64,000 nt of DNA from Bifidobacterium castoris. GTDB lineage: Bacteria > Actinomycetota > Actinomycetes > Actinomycetales > Bifidobacteriaceae. Below, in pieces: positions 44,112 to 52,029 of the stretch; position 1 is the stretch's first letter, and every line of letters starts with the position of its first letter. The translations under genes were made by a program, and so were the position numbers. The stretch lies in the NCBI RefSeq assembly GCF_003952025.1, contig NZ_QXGI01000002.1, positions 186,001-250,000 on the forward strand. Direction: 5' to 3'. The notes beneath the pieces are model-generated. The model saw nothing but the letters and a program-made list of their open reading frames with translations, searched no databases and was not told the origin of the DNA.

Positions 44112-44309
44112 GTTTTTCGCTCATGGTTGGTCAAGGATGGGCGAAATGGAGGGGGGCTGGGGATGCCGGAGCCGCTGCGGGGCAACCTGTCGGGATACTG
44201 GTCGCGTCGCATCGATCAGAAGAATCGTCTGGTGTATCGCGTTGCGGGTGGTGGGCGGTCGTTGTGTCTTGAGATCGTACAGTGCCGTACGCATTACGGC
44301 GACCGATGA
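44112..44309 (+). pseudogene. Truncated YoeB-type toxin gene
   Basis: The frame reads GLGMPEPLRGNLSGYWSRRI, then DQKNRLVYRV and CLEIVQCRTHYGDR, the catalytic C-terminal half of YoeB (Txe) mRNA interferases including the terminal HY. The N-terminal 40 or so residues are missing; upstream the frame is closed by TGA (44109-44111). No YefM gene is adjacent in the usual position. It is most likely non-functional, although the catalytic part is fully conserved. Confidence 0.75.
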
Positions 44310-44414
44310 CGGCTATGAGAGGAGCGTCGACGGTCCATGCCATCCGCGTGAATTCATCTGCGCGCATGGCGGTAACGTGTCGGCCGCCGCGCGGCTGCGG
44401 TTATCGTTGTGCTT

Positions 44415-45983
44415 ATGAACGATCAGTCTCCACAGCAGGATGCGGACGGCGCCGGGCGCCCCGCGCCGCGTCCATTCCCGAATTCCGATTATGTGCGTCC
44501 GGGCATCGATGACCGTCCGGACCTCGATAAGGCGCTCACCGATGAGGACAAGGCGGCCGTCGCGCGCCTCGCCGTGCGTCAGAAGCCGAAGACGCCGCCG
44601 GCGGCCGCCGACCAGCCGGAGGTGCAGGCCGCCGCGATGGGCGTCAACATGCCGGTCGGCGGCGCCGATGAGCCGGTGCCCGACCTCGAATCCGCGTTCC
44701 TCGACATGCGCGACCCGATGGTGGACGCGAACGGCTACCGCCCGACGAAGGGGGAGGTGCTGCGCATGAAGATCGGCTTCGCGTGCACGGCGTTCTTCCT
44801 CGCGTTCGCGCTCGCCGCGCTCAACATCACGCTCGTGCCGCAGGAGCTCGATGTGTTGAGCGGCCCGGTCGGCGGCGCCGTTGCGCTGTCCTGGGTGCTC
44901 GGCGCCGGCATTCTGTGCTCGCTCGTCGCGACGATCTTCTTCCTGCCGTTGTCCGACCACACGCGCACGCCTCTCGGCAGGCGCACGCCGTGGTTCGCCG
45001 GCGGCACGCTCGTCGCCGTCATCTTCGCGTTCTCGCTGAGCGCCTGCCATACGCCGACGGCGGTCGGCATCGTCTGGGCGTTGCTGCAGATCGGTCTGGC
45101 GGCGATGTTGTGCTCGCTGCATGCGTCGATCGGCGAGCGCGTGCCCGACAAGTTCCGTGACGCCGTCGGCAAATGGCGCACGGTGGGTGTGCTCGCGGGC
45201 CTCGTGTTCGGCATCTGGTTCGGCGTGCTGATGGCGTCGGAGCCGGGCGTCGGCATGGACCTGTGCGCCGTCGGCGTGCTCGCTGCCGGCATTCTGGGGC
45301 TTCTTGTCGTCCCCCGCGAATCTTCGACGGTCTATTCGCGCGCGAAGCCGATGGAGACCGCCGATCTGCTCGTCACGCTGCGCGTCGGCCACCCGACGGC
45401 CATGTGGCGCACGATCTGCCTGACGAGGCTGTTCTCGTCCGCAGGCGTCATGCTTGCGACCGCCTACGTCTGGTTCGTCGTGCGGTACCGCCGGGGGGTC
45501 GACGCCGGTTTCGATCTGCGCGCGACGATGGTGATGGTCGCGCTCATGGGTCTGCTGGCGTGCGCGATGGCGCTGCTGAGCGAGGGCGTCGCCGATCTGT
45601 TGCGCGCGTCGTTCGACAACGATCGGCTCGTGCTGATGATCGGCGTCGCATTGGCGATCGTGGCCGTCGTCGTGCCGCTCGTCAGCTACACGACCGCCGG
45701 ATTGTATGTGTTCGCCGGCATCGGCGGATTCGCCATCCATATGATCGATGACGCGCTGCAGTCGCTCGCCGTGGCTTCGGTGCCGCAGCTCGACCGCGCC
45801 GCCGGATACCTCGCCGTGTTCAACACGAGCGCGACGGCGGGCCGTCTGGTCGGCGCCGTCGTCGGCGGATTCGTCTTCGCTTATGTGACCGTCTTCTCGA
45901 ACGTCTTCCTGTGGGCGGCGATCATGTTCGCGTGCGCCGGCGCGTGCGCCGCCGCCGCGATCGCGTACCCGCCCAAACGCTGA
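44415..45983 (+). CDS. MFS transporter paralogous to the sucrose transporter
   Basis: The protein has about 522 residues and twelve membrane helices after a cytoplasmic extension of about 115 residues. Shared blocks with the transporter at 42185 include VRPGIDDRPDLDKALTDEDK and ESAFLDMRDPMVDANGYRPT, and the loop DHTRTPLGRRTPWFAGG. The helices are more diverged than these blocks. ATG 44415 has no ribosome site, but TATCGT ends 7 bases before it, suggesting a leaderless transcript. Substrate is unknown; a sugar is likely by kinship. No operator like those of the sucrose locus precedes it. Confidence 0.82.
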   Translation: MNDQSPQQDADGAGRPAPRPFPNSDYVRPGIDDRPDLDKALTDEDKAAVARLAVRQKPKTPPAAADQPEVQAAAMGVNMPVGGADEPVPDLESAFLDMRDPMVDANGYRPTKGEVLRMKIGFACTAFFLAFALAALNITLVPQELDVLSGPVGGAVALSWVLGAGILCSLVATIFFLPLSDHTRTPLGRRTPWFAGGTLVAVIFAFSLSACHTPTAVGIVWALLQIGLAAMLCSLHASIGERVPDKFRDAVGKWRTVGVLAGLVFGIWFGVLMASEPGVGMDLCAVGVLAAGILGLLVVPRESSTVYSRAKPMETADLLVTLRVGHPTAMWRTICLTRLFSSAGVMLATAYVWFVVRYRRGVDAGFDLRATMVMVALMGLLACAMALLSEGVADLLRASFDNDRLVLMIGVALAIVAVVVPLVSYTTAGLYVFAGIGGFAIHMIDDALQSLAVASVPQLDRAAGYLAVFNTSATAGRLVGAVVGGFVFAYVTVFSNVFLWAAIMFACAGACAAAAIAYPPKR

Positions 45984-46310
45984 TAGGTGAGGCGTTGGTA
46001 GGTGAGGTGGCGTTCGCTGTGTTCGTTGTGCAGGCATAGTGAACGCCGCCGATTGCTTGGAGCCATGGTGCGTGTGCCGCCCCGACTGTGAGCGTCGATG
46101 ATACCGTTGGACGATACAGCTGGTTATGTTTGTGCACTGAGAGCGGAAAAGTCGTATATTAGCTTGCTGCCCAAAGTCGTAAATCTCACTATATGGACAC
46201 TGTGCCCGATTGGTCGCAAGGCGGGGAGTAGGTTCTAGCCCAACACGGCACCGCGGCAAGCGCGCGCCGTGCACAGCAGTGCAAATGGATATGCGGAAAG
46301 GAGGCTCGCG
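45984..46310. other. Gene-free leader region upstream of the attenuator
   Basis: No gene is recognised. It has a short tandem TAGGTGAGG-containing repeat just after the transporter stop and AT-rich sequence around 46090-46200 where a promoter for the leader transcript could lie. Confidence 0.4.
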
Positions 46311-46376
46311 ATGAGTGAGACCATGGTCGCACGACTGCAGATCGTACGAATTATTATCTCGCCATCGGCGAGCTGA
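46311..46376 (+). CDS. Ile/Val-rich leader peptide
   Basis: A 21-residue frame begins at ATG 46311, 6 bases after a full AAAGGAGG ribosome site, and ends at TGA 46374-46376. It contains LQIVRIII, with four Ile and one Val codon within six positions (46341-46358). Its last codons overlap segment 1 of a multi-stem attenuator. This is the design of branched-chain amino acid leader peptides. Confidence 0.75.
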   Translation: MSETMVARLQIVRIIISPSAS

Positions 46377-46461
46377 TTCGTATATCTGAATCCAGCCCCG
46401 CCGATGGTGGCGGGGACGGATCGTGAACTACCTCGGACCCCGCCATATGCGCGGGGTTTTT
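46362..46461 (+). promoter_or_regulatory. Transcription attenuator
   Basis: Five segments can pair alternatively. Segment 1, CCATCGGCG (46362-46370), pairs with segment 2, CGCCGATGG (46399-46407). CCCCGCC (46396-46402) pairs with segment 3, GGCGGGG (46409-46415). Segment 3 also pairs with segment 4, CCCCGCC (46438-46444). Segment 4 with GCGGGG (46451-46456) and the following TTTTT forms an intrinsic terminator. Ribosome stalling at the early Ile/Val codons would leave segment 1 free, favouring 1:2 and 3:4 and so readthrough. Confidence 0.75.
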
Positions 46462-46509
46462 GCGTTTGTACCCAAGCCATGAATGCAGGCAAACTATCAG
46501 GAGGTTTTC

Positions 46510-47883
46510 ATGACCGCAGCCGAAGCAGAGGCGGAATCCGCCACGGCCACTCTCGCCCGACCGGCGTCGCGCGCAGCGCGCTCGTCGGTGGGCACGATCA
46601 TCGCCGCATCCATGGTGGGCACGACGATTGAATTCTACGATTTCTACGCGTACGGCACGGCCGCCGCGAACTACTTTCCGCGCGTGTTCTTCTCCGACCG
46701 GACGAACCCGACCGTTGCGCTGCTGCTCTCGCTCGTCACGTTCGCCGTCGCGTTCCTCGCGCGCCCGGTCGGTTCGTTGATCTTCGGGCATTTCGGCGAC
46801 TCGATCGGACGCAAGGCGACGCTCGTCGTCTCGCTGATGACGATGGGCGTCGCCACTTTTCTCATCGGCTGCCTGCCCGGATATGACATGTGGGGCGTAT
46901 GGGCGGTGATCATGCTGTGCGTGTGCCGCTTTGTGCAGGGCATCGGCCTCGGCGGCGAATGGTCCGGCGCCGCGCTTGTGGCCACCGAGAACGCACCTGC
47001 CGACAAGCGCGCGCTCTATGGTTCGTTCCCCGAACTCGGCGCGCCGGTCGGCTTCTTCCTGTGCAACGGCACCTACGTGGTGCTTGAGATGTTCAACGAT
47101 GACGCGGCGATGCTCGCATGGGGATGGCGCGTGCCGTTCCTGCTGTCGTCGCTGCTGGTGGTCGTGGGACTGCTCGTGCGTGTCCATATGGAGGAGACGC
47201 CGGCGTTCCGCGCCGCGCAGCAAAGCCAGCGCGTCGTCAAGGCTCCGGCTGTCGAGGTGTTCCGTACGAGCTGGCGGCAGGTGCTGCAGGCGACCTTCCT
47301 CGTCGCCGTCACCTACACGCTGTTCTACACTCTCGCCACATGGTCGCTTGCATGGGCCACGAAAACGGATGCGCAGGGTGGTGGCGGCCTTGGTTTCTCC
47401 ACGCAGGAGTACATGACGATGCTGATGGCCTCGGTATGCGTGTTCGCCGTGTTCATCGTGCTCTCATGCGTGTTTGCGGATCGGCTGGGACGTCGCCGCG
47501 TGATCATCGGGTCGTCGGTCGCGCTGGTCGTGTTCGCGGCGGTGTTCCCGCTGCTAATGAACAAAGCCGTCGTCGGTGTGCACAACACGGCTGCCACGAT
47601 GCTGTTCCTGTGCCTTGGATTTGCGTTGATGGGCATCGCGTTCGGGCCGATCGGCGCGCTGCTGCCTGAGCTGTTCAGCGTCAATGTGCGCTACACCGGA
47701 TCCGGTATCGGCTACAATCTCGCGGCGATCGTCGGCGCGGCGTTCGTGCCGTCGGTGGCCACATGGCTCTCGTCGCATTGGGGCGTCGGCTCGGTCGGTC
47801 TGTATCTGGGCGTCATGGCGTTGGGCTGCCTTGCGGCGATCCTGACGTGCCATGAGACCAAGGACGTGGATTACATGCGGTGA
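46510..47883 (+). CDS. MFS transporter, metabolite:H+ symporter (MHS) family
   Basis: The 457-residue protein has twelve membrane helices. Family motifs include GTTIEFYDFYAYGTAAANYF in helix 1, FGHFGDSIGRKATLV between helices 2 and 3, and GIGLGGEWSGAALVATENAP in helix 5. MHS proteins carry organic acids, proline/betaine or shikimate. CAGGAGG precedes the ATG. Control by an Ile-rich leader attenuator and the proximity of ilvC suggest that the substrate relates to branched-chain amino acid metabolism; that is inference. Confidence 0.9.
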   Translation: MTAAEAEAESATATLARPASRAARSSVGTIIAASMVGTTIEFYDFYAYGTAAANYFPRVFFSDRTNPTVALLLSLVTFAVAFLARPVGSLIFGHFGDSIGRKATLVVSLMTMGVATFLIGCLPGYDMWGVWAVIMLCVCRFVQGIGLGGEWSGAALVATENAPADKRALYGSFPELGAPVGFFLCNGTYVVLEMFNDDAAMLAWGWRVPFLLSSLLVVVGLLVRVHMEETPAFRAAQQSQRVVKAPAVEVFRTSWRQVLQATFLVAVTYTLFYTLATWSLAWATKTDAQGGGGLGFSTQEYMTMLMASVCVFAVFIVLSCVFADRLGRRRVIIGSSVALVVFAAVFPLLMNKAVVGVHNTAATMLFLCLGFALMGIAFGPIGALLPELFSVNVRYTGSGIGYNLAAIVGAAFVPSVATWLSSHWGVGSVGLYLGVMALGCLAAILTCHETKDVDYMR

Positions 47884-48296
47884 CTCGCGGGTGATCCGTC
47901 AGTGAACGATGCGTCAGGTAAGGAGAGGCTTGGCGGCGACGCAGGCCGCACAGAAGAGCAAGACGTCCATTATATGGACGAAACATATTGTTGATTTCCG
48001 GCAAGCGATGGTGGATTGGCGCTATTTTCCAGAAGAAACCGCGCGTATTCCAAAACGAGATGCCAACGGTATCCAAAAGATGGACTTGGCAAGGAGGCGC
48101 TTGCGGATTTCGGTAATATGAGGACTCAGTTTTGGAGACAAAATCTCCGACACAGCGGGAAGCCTGCCTACGTGGATCGGCCGTTCCGGACCATGGGACG
48201 CGCGGTTCATGAATCAGGCACAAGAACAACATAGGCGTCGCGGACCACTACAATGCCCGCGGTGCGCAGCAAAAGACAACAAAGGAGTGTGCCAAT
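47884..48296. other. Long leader region of ilvC
   Basis: No credible gene is seen. Features are a small GTCCAT-TAT-ATGGAC hairpin (about 47967-47981), a GGAGA-CAAAA-TCTCC hairpin (about 48131-48150) and TACAAT (48249-48254), a possible -10 box 43 bases before ilvC. No T-box specifier loop or Ile-rich leader peptide was recognised. Confidence 0.4.
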
Positions 48297-49358
48297 ATGG
48301 CAGCACAGATCTGGTACGAAGACGACGGCGATCTCTCGGTTCTCGACGGCAAGAAGGTCGCGATCATCGGTTACGGCTCGCAGGGCCACGCTCACGCGCT
48401 CAACCTGCGTGATTCCGGTGTGGACGTCGTCGTCGGCCTGCGCCCGAACTCGAAGTCCGTCCAGTTCGCGAAGGACCAGGGCCTTGAGGTCAAGAGCGTT
48501 CCGGAGGCTGCCGCGGAAGCCGACGTCATCATGATTCTGGCTCCCGACCAGTATCAGAAAGGCATCTGGGACAACGACATCGAGCCGAACATCAAGGAAG
48601 GCGCCGCACTGGCCTTCGCGCACGGCTTCAACATCCACTACGGCTACATCAAGCCATCCGAGGACCACCCGGTCTTCATGGTCGCACCGAAGGGCCCGGG
48701 CCACATCGTCCGCCGTGAGTACGCGGCCGGCCGTGGCGTCCCGGTCGTGACCGCCGTCGAGCAGGATCCGCGCGGCGACGGCTGGGATCTCGCCCTCGCC
48801 TATGCCAAGGCACTCGGCGCGTTGCGCGCCGGCGCCATCAAGACGACCTTCAAGGAGGAGACCGAGACCGATCTCTTCGGTGAGCAGAACGTGCTCCTCG
48901 GCGGCGTCAACAAGCTCGTCGAGATGGGCTTCGAGGTCCTCACCGACGCCGGCTATCAGCCGGAGATCGCCTACTTCGAGGTCTGCCACGAGCTCAAGAT
49001 GATCGTCGACCTGATGAACGAAGGCGGCCTGAACAAGGATCGTTGGTCCTGCTCCGACACCGCCCAGTACGGCGACTACGTCAACACCGTCATCGATGAG
49101 CATGCCCGTGAGCGCATGGAGTACCACCTCAAGCGCATCCAGGACGGCTCCTTCGCGAAGGAGTTCATGGACGATCAGGCCGCCGGCGCCCCGAAGTTCA
49201 AGCAGCTCCAGGAGGAGTACTCGAACGTCCGCATCGAAGAGGTCGGCCCGAAGCTCCGCGCGATGTTCTCCTGGAACAACGAGGCCACGAAGGACGCCGA
49301 TGAGGCCAACTCCTTCACCGGCAAGATCGCCCGCGCCCAGGTCCAGGACGCTGAGTGA
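48297..49358 (+). CDS. ilvC: Ketol-acid reductoisomerase
   Basis: The 353-residue NADPH-dependent enzyme makes dihydroxyacid precursors of valine and isoleucine. The dinucleotide motif [20 protein letters not shown] lies near residue 22. [17 protein letters not shown] and [18 protein letters not shown] supply the magnesium and substrate ligands of the class I (short) enzyme. AAAGGAG precedes the ATG. The codon bias is strong, typical of a highly expressed gene. It is monocistronic, with an intrinsic terminator following. Confidence 0.98.
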   Translation: MAAQIWYEDDGDLSVLDGKKVAIIGYGSQGHAHALNLRDSGVDVVVGLRPNSKSVQFAKDQGLEVKSVPEAAAEADVIMILAPDQYQKGIWDNDIEPNIKEGAALAFAHGFNIHYGYIKPSEDHPVFMVAPKGPGHIVRREYAAGRGVPVVTAVEQDPRGDGWDLALAYAKALGALRAGAIKTTFKEETETDLFGEQNVLLGGVNKLVEMGFEVLTDAGYQPEIAYFEVCHELKMIVDLMNEGGLNKDRWSCSDTAQYGDYVNTVIDEHARERMEYHLKRIQDGSFAKEFMDDQAAGAPKFKQLQEEYSNVRIEEVGPKLRAMFSWNNEATKDADEANSFTGKIARAQVQDAE

Positions 49359-49406
49359 TTGAATCGGCCGGCGCGGTGACGCCCGGCTGAATCGCACTGC
49401 TACGGT

Positions 49407-49441
49407 GGGGCGCAGTTCATCGCGAACTGCGCCCCCTTTTG
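49407..49441 (+). terminator. ilvC terminator
   Basis: GGGGCGCAGTTC (49407-49418) pairs perfectly with GAACTGCGCCCC (49424-49435), followed by CCTTTTG. Confidence 0.88.
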
Positions 49442-49791
49442 TCGTCTGCGTTCCGACTCTTCAGCCATGTCGACGAACCGGGACGCAAGCGGGCGCGTTC
49501 GTGGGTGACTTCATCGACCCGGGTCGACGGATCGGGACGATTGGTGATATGCTGACGCGGTATGTGTGGAATTGCAATGATGTCGATGATCGCGTGGGAT
49601 ATCTGACCGCGTGTCAACGCAGATCCTCTTGAATTCAATCGGATTTCATAACACCATCGCGCAGGGGCCCGCTACGTGGCGGTCGTTCGGCATATCCGCA
49701 TCCACCATCTGGAACAGGCTGGAATAGATAAGCCGTACATGGGTCGAACGACCCTATGCCCTCCTGCGCGAATCCAAGCGAAGGAGACATC
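49442..49791. other. Gene-free stretch between ilvC and the MFS exporter
   Basis: No gene is supported. A 15-codon frame starting MCGIA at 49561 resembles the first residues of class II glutamine amidotransferases but stops at once. GGGTCGAACGACCC (49740-49753) is a small palindromic hairpin before the exporter gene. Confidence 0.4.
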
Positions 49792-51102
49792 ATGCGCAAT
49801 CATACGAAGCCGTATCCGGATGCAATCGGCGCCCCGCCCGGCTGGCATCTGCCGGTCGCGCTGTTGCTCACCGGCCAGGCGCTCTCGCTCGTCGGGTCGA
49901 GCATCGTACAGTACGCGGTTTTCTGGTATCTCATCATGCAGACCGACTCGGGCGTCACGATGACGGTCGCGATGCTCTGCGCATGCGTGCCGCAGGCCGT
50001 CGTCTCGCTGTTCGGTGGCGCGTGGGCGGACCGCTGGAACAAAAAGGCGCTCATCATCCTGCCCGACGCGCTCATCGCCGTCGTCACCGTGGTACTGTCT
50101 GTCTCGATTGCGCGCGGTGCCGCCGGGCTCGCGCTGTTCTTCGTCGTGCTTGCGGTTCGCTCGGCCGGTGCGGGCGTGCAGACGCCGGCCGTGCAGTCGT
50201 TCATTCCGCAAATCACGCCGGAGGAGAAGCTGCTGCGGGTGAACTCGATCAACGGCACGATCCAGTCGGTCAATATGATTGCCGCGCCCGCGGTCGCCGC
50301 CGTGCTCATCAACATCATGCCGCTGTGGGCGATCCTGTACGTCGATGTGACGACGGCAGCGGTGGGCATCGCGTTCGTCGCGCTGATCCGCGTGGCGCGC
50401 GAAGGCGAATCGGGCGCCGCGCCCGCCGTCTCGGTGTTCGCCGACATGCGTACCGGCCTGCGGTATGCGTGGCGTTATCCGCGCATCCGCAGTGTGCTCA
50501 TCGCGTATGCGTTCGTCTGCTTCATCAACATCGCGCCGATGAACCTCACGTTGATTCTGATGAACCGCGGATTCAACGGCCAGCGGCTCGACCTCGGTTT
50601 CACCGTGCTGTCGACCGCGGCAGACAAGCTCGCGGCGAACGAGATGGCGTGGAGCATCGGCATGGTCGTCGGCGGCGCGCTGCTCGCCGCGTTCGGCGCG
50701 CGCGTCTTCCGCAACAACATGGTGCTGCTCGCGTGTGCGTTCATCGGCATGGGCGTGTGCACCGCCGGGCTCGGGCTGTCGCCGACGTTGCTCGTGTATC
50801 TGTGCGTCGATTTTCTTGTGGGATTGTGCACATCGCTCGGTTCGTCGCCGACGTTCACGCTGCTGCAGCAGGAGAGCACGCCCGACATGCGCGGGCGTGT
50901 GTTCGGTCTGCTCACCACGTTCTCTGGTTTCGGCACGCCTCTCGGCATGCTCGTGTTCGGTCCGCTCGCTGATGTGATCGACGTACGCGTGATTTTCGTG
51001 CTGGGTGGTGTGCTGACGGTCCCGTTCGGCGTGTGGCTGCTGCGGGTCGACAGGCGGTGGGAGGCGCCTCGCTTGGGTGTTGCAGGCGACACGCGTCCAT
51101 AA
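49792..51102 (+). CDS. MFS exporter, DHA3 (Mef/macrolide efflux-like) family
   Basis: The 436-residue protein has about twelve helices: LPVALLLTGQALSLVGSSIV and YAVFWYLIMQTDSGVTMTVA at the start, and LFGGAWADRWNKKALIILPD as the A-motif loop. The latter is typical of DHA3 drug exporters such as Mef. AAGGAG precedes ATG 49792. These transporters are often annotated as macrolide efflux proteins, but the specificity of distant members is not known and no resistance should be assumed. It is a single gene. Confidence 0.88.
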   Translation: MRNHTKPYPDAIGAPPGWHLPVALLLTGQALSLVGSSIVQYAVFWYLIMQTDSGVTMTVAMLCACVPQAVVSLFGGAWADRWNKKALIILPDALIAVVTVVLSVSIARGAAGLALFFVVLAVRSAGAGVQTPAVQSFIPQITPEEKLLRVNSINGTIQSVNMIAAPAVAAVLINIMPLWAILYVDVTTAAVGIAFVALIRVAREGESGAAPAVSVFADMRTGLRYAWRYPRIRSVLIAYAFVCFINIAPMNLTLILMNRGFNGQRLDLGFTVLSTAADKLAANEMAWSIGMVVGGALLAAFGARVFRNNMVLLACAFIGMGVCTAGLGLSPTLLVYLCVDFLVGLCTSLGSSPTFTLLQQESTPDMRGRVFGLLTTFSGFGTPLGMLVFGPLADVIDVRVIFVLGGVLTVPFGVWLLRVDRRWEAPRLGVAGDTRP

Positions 51103-51137
51103 TGCTGTTGACGACGACAACACCAATATGATAGGTT

Positions 51138-51170
51138 GCTGTTGTCAATGAAAACATCATTGACAACAGC
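51138..51170. promoter_or_regulatory. Perfect 14+14 inverted repeat operator
   Basis: GCTGTTGTCAATGA (51138-51151) and TCATTGACAACAGC (51157-51170) are exact reverse complements with 5 bases between. It ends one base before the start of the HicA-like gene. A weaker GTTG-N7-CAAC pair lies just upstream (51107-51121 region). Such a site is expected for an autoregulated toxin-antitoxin pair. Confidence 0.8.
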
Positions 51171-51171
51171 G

Positions 51172-51387
51172 ATGAAAGGTTGTCTTCCGATCAAAGACAA
51201 ACGCATCGTCCCGCTCCTCGAACAGCTCGAGGAACAAGGATGGCGCATCCATTCTACTAAAAAAGGATGGTTGTGCTATCCACCCGATAAGACGAAGACC
51301 GCGGTGGCTATTCATAAGACACCATCGGACAGTCATTGGTTCGAATCGTGCCTGCGACTGTTGCGTCGAAGCGGGTTCCGAGCATGA
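51172..51387 (+). CDS. HicA-like small protein
   Basis: The protein has about 71 residues from ATG 51172. LLEQLEEQGWRIHSTKKGWL, then KTAVAIHKTPSDSHW and CLRLLRRSGF follow the dsRBD-like pattern of HicA mRNA interferases (LLxxxGW...G...H..P......GTLxxILKQAGL). The catalytic histidine could be in VAIHKTP. No strong ribosome site is seen, so the start could differ. The next gene on the same strand encodes an HTH protein, fitting a toxin-antitoxin pair. The match is by pattern only. Confidence 0.6.
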   Translation: MKGCLPIKDKRIVPLLEQLEEQGWRIHSTKKGWLCYPPDKTKTAVAIHKTPSDSHWFESCLRLLRRSGFRA

Positions 51388-51460
51388 GCGGGGCGGGGCG
51401 GCGGCTGTTCGACCGTCGCCCCACTTTCATCCGCTGAAATCTGGAGAAAGCGGGAATGAC

Positions 51461-51937
51461 GTGGCTGCTTGGCAGGTATTGATTGACTTTGAATCCGATA
51501 CAAAACTCTCCGAAGAGATGGCTTTTGATGTCAGTGAACGGCTAGGAGAGCTTGGAGCAGTTCCGTCTTTTGAGCTGGGTGGTACACAAGGAAGCATCGT
51601 CATGTGTGTCGATGCGGAGGATGTGATTGAGGCGGCCCGACAAGGATTGGAATACACTGGCCAGGCGCTGCCGGACTGCAAGCTCACGCCGAACAATCTG
51701 GAAGTGACGGAGTGGGGGAAGGCTGTCGAACATCTTCATGATCCTCTGTACCCCGAAGTCGTAGGGTACGCCGAAATTGCCCGATTGGCTGGTGTGACAA
51801 GACAGCGTGCGCGTATGTTCCCGAAAATCGTGGATTTTCCGAAGCCTGTTATCGAGACGGCGCAGGGGGCGTTGTATACCAAATCCGCAATTGAAGCATG
51901 GCTTGAGCGTAGGACCTGCAGGGCAAAGAGGGCATAG
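51461..51937 (+). CDS. HTH protein paired with the HicA-like gene
   Basis: The 158-residue protein starts at GTG. The N-terminal domain (AAWQVLIDFESDTKLSEEMA, later GSIVMCVDAEDVIEAARQG) looks like an alpha/beta fold similar in style to HicB or other antitoxin partner domains. The C-terminal 60 residues form a HTH of the MerR/AlpA type: VVGYAEIARLAGVTRQRARM, then a FPKP wing and YTKSAIEAWLERR. It lies 73 bases after the HicA-like gene. It may bind the 14+14 repeat. The family is not firmly recognised. Confidence 0.6.
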   Translation: MAAWQVLIDFESDTKLSEEMAFDVSERLGELGAVPSFELGGTQGSIVMCVDAEDVIEAARQGLEYTGQALPDCKLTPNNLEVTEWGKAVEHLHDPLYPEVVGYAEIARLAGVTRQRARMFPKIVDFPKPVIETAQGALYTKSAIEAWLERRTCRAKRA

Positions 51938-51951
51938 TGGACAGCGGCATT

Positions 51952-51993
51952 GCGTGGACGTTGATCTGAATTGCTGCGGATCGATGTCCACGC
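51952..51993. terminator. Possible terminator between HTH gene and nagA
   Basis: GCGTGGAC (51952-51959) and GTCCACGC (51986-51993) can pair, with an extra TGATC/GATC inner pairing. It lies between the convergent HTH gene and nagA. Confidence 0.5.
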
Positions 51994-52029
51994 GCTAGCG
52001 CTGATTGCTGCAGTACCCTACATGAGCCA

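Noticed and set aside
47909-48121. A 70-codon plus-strand frame in the ilvC leader
   Set aside because: Poor ribosome site, no family similarity and no conserved pattern; treated as chance.
47884-48296. T-box or Ile leader for ilvC
   Set aside because: No T-box core, specifier loop or Ile/Val-rich peptide could be found in the leader; the only such leader is upstream of the MHS transporter.
49561-49605. Frame starting MCGIA, resembling a class II glutamine amidotransferase
   Set aside because: It stops after 14 codons and no related sequence continues in other frames nearby; five matching residues can be chance.
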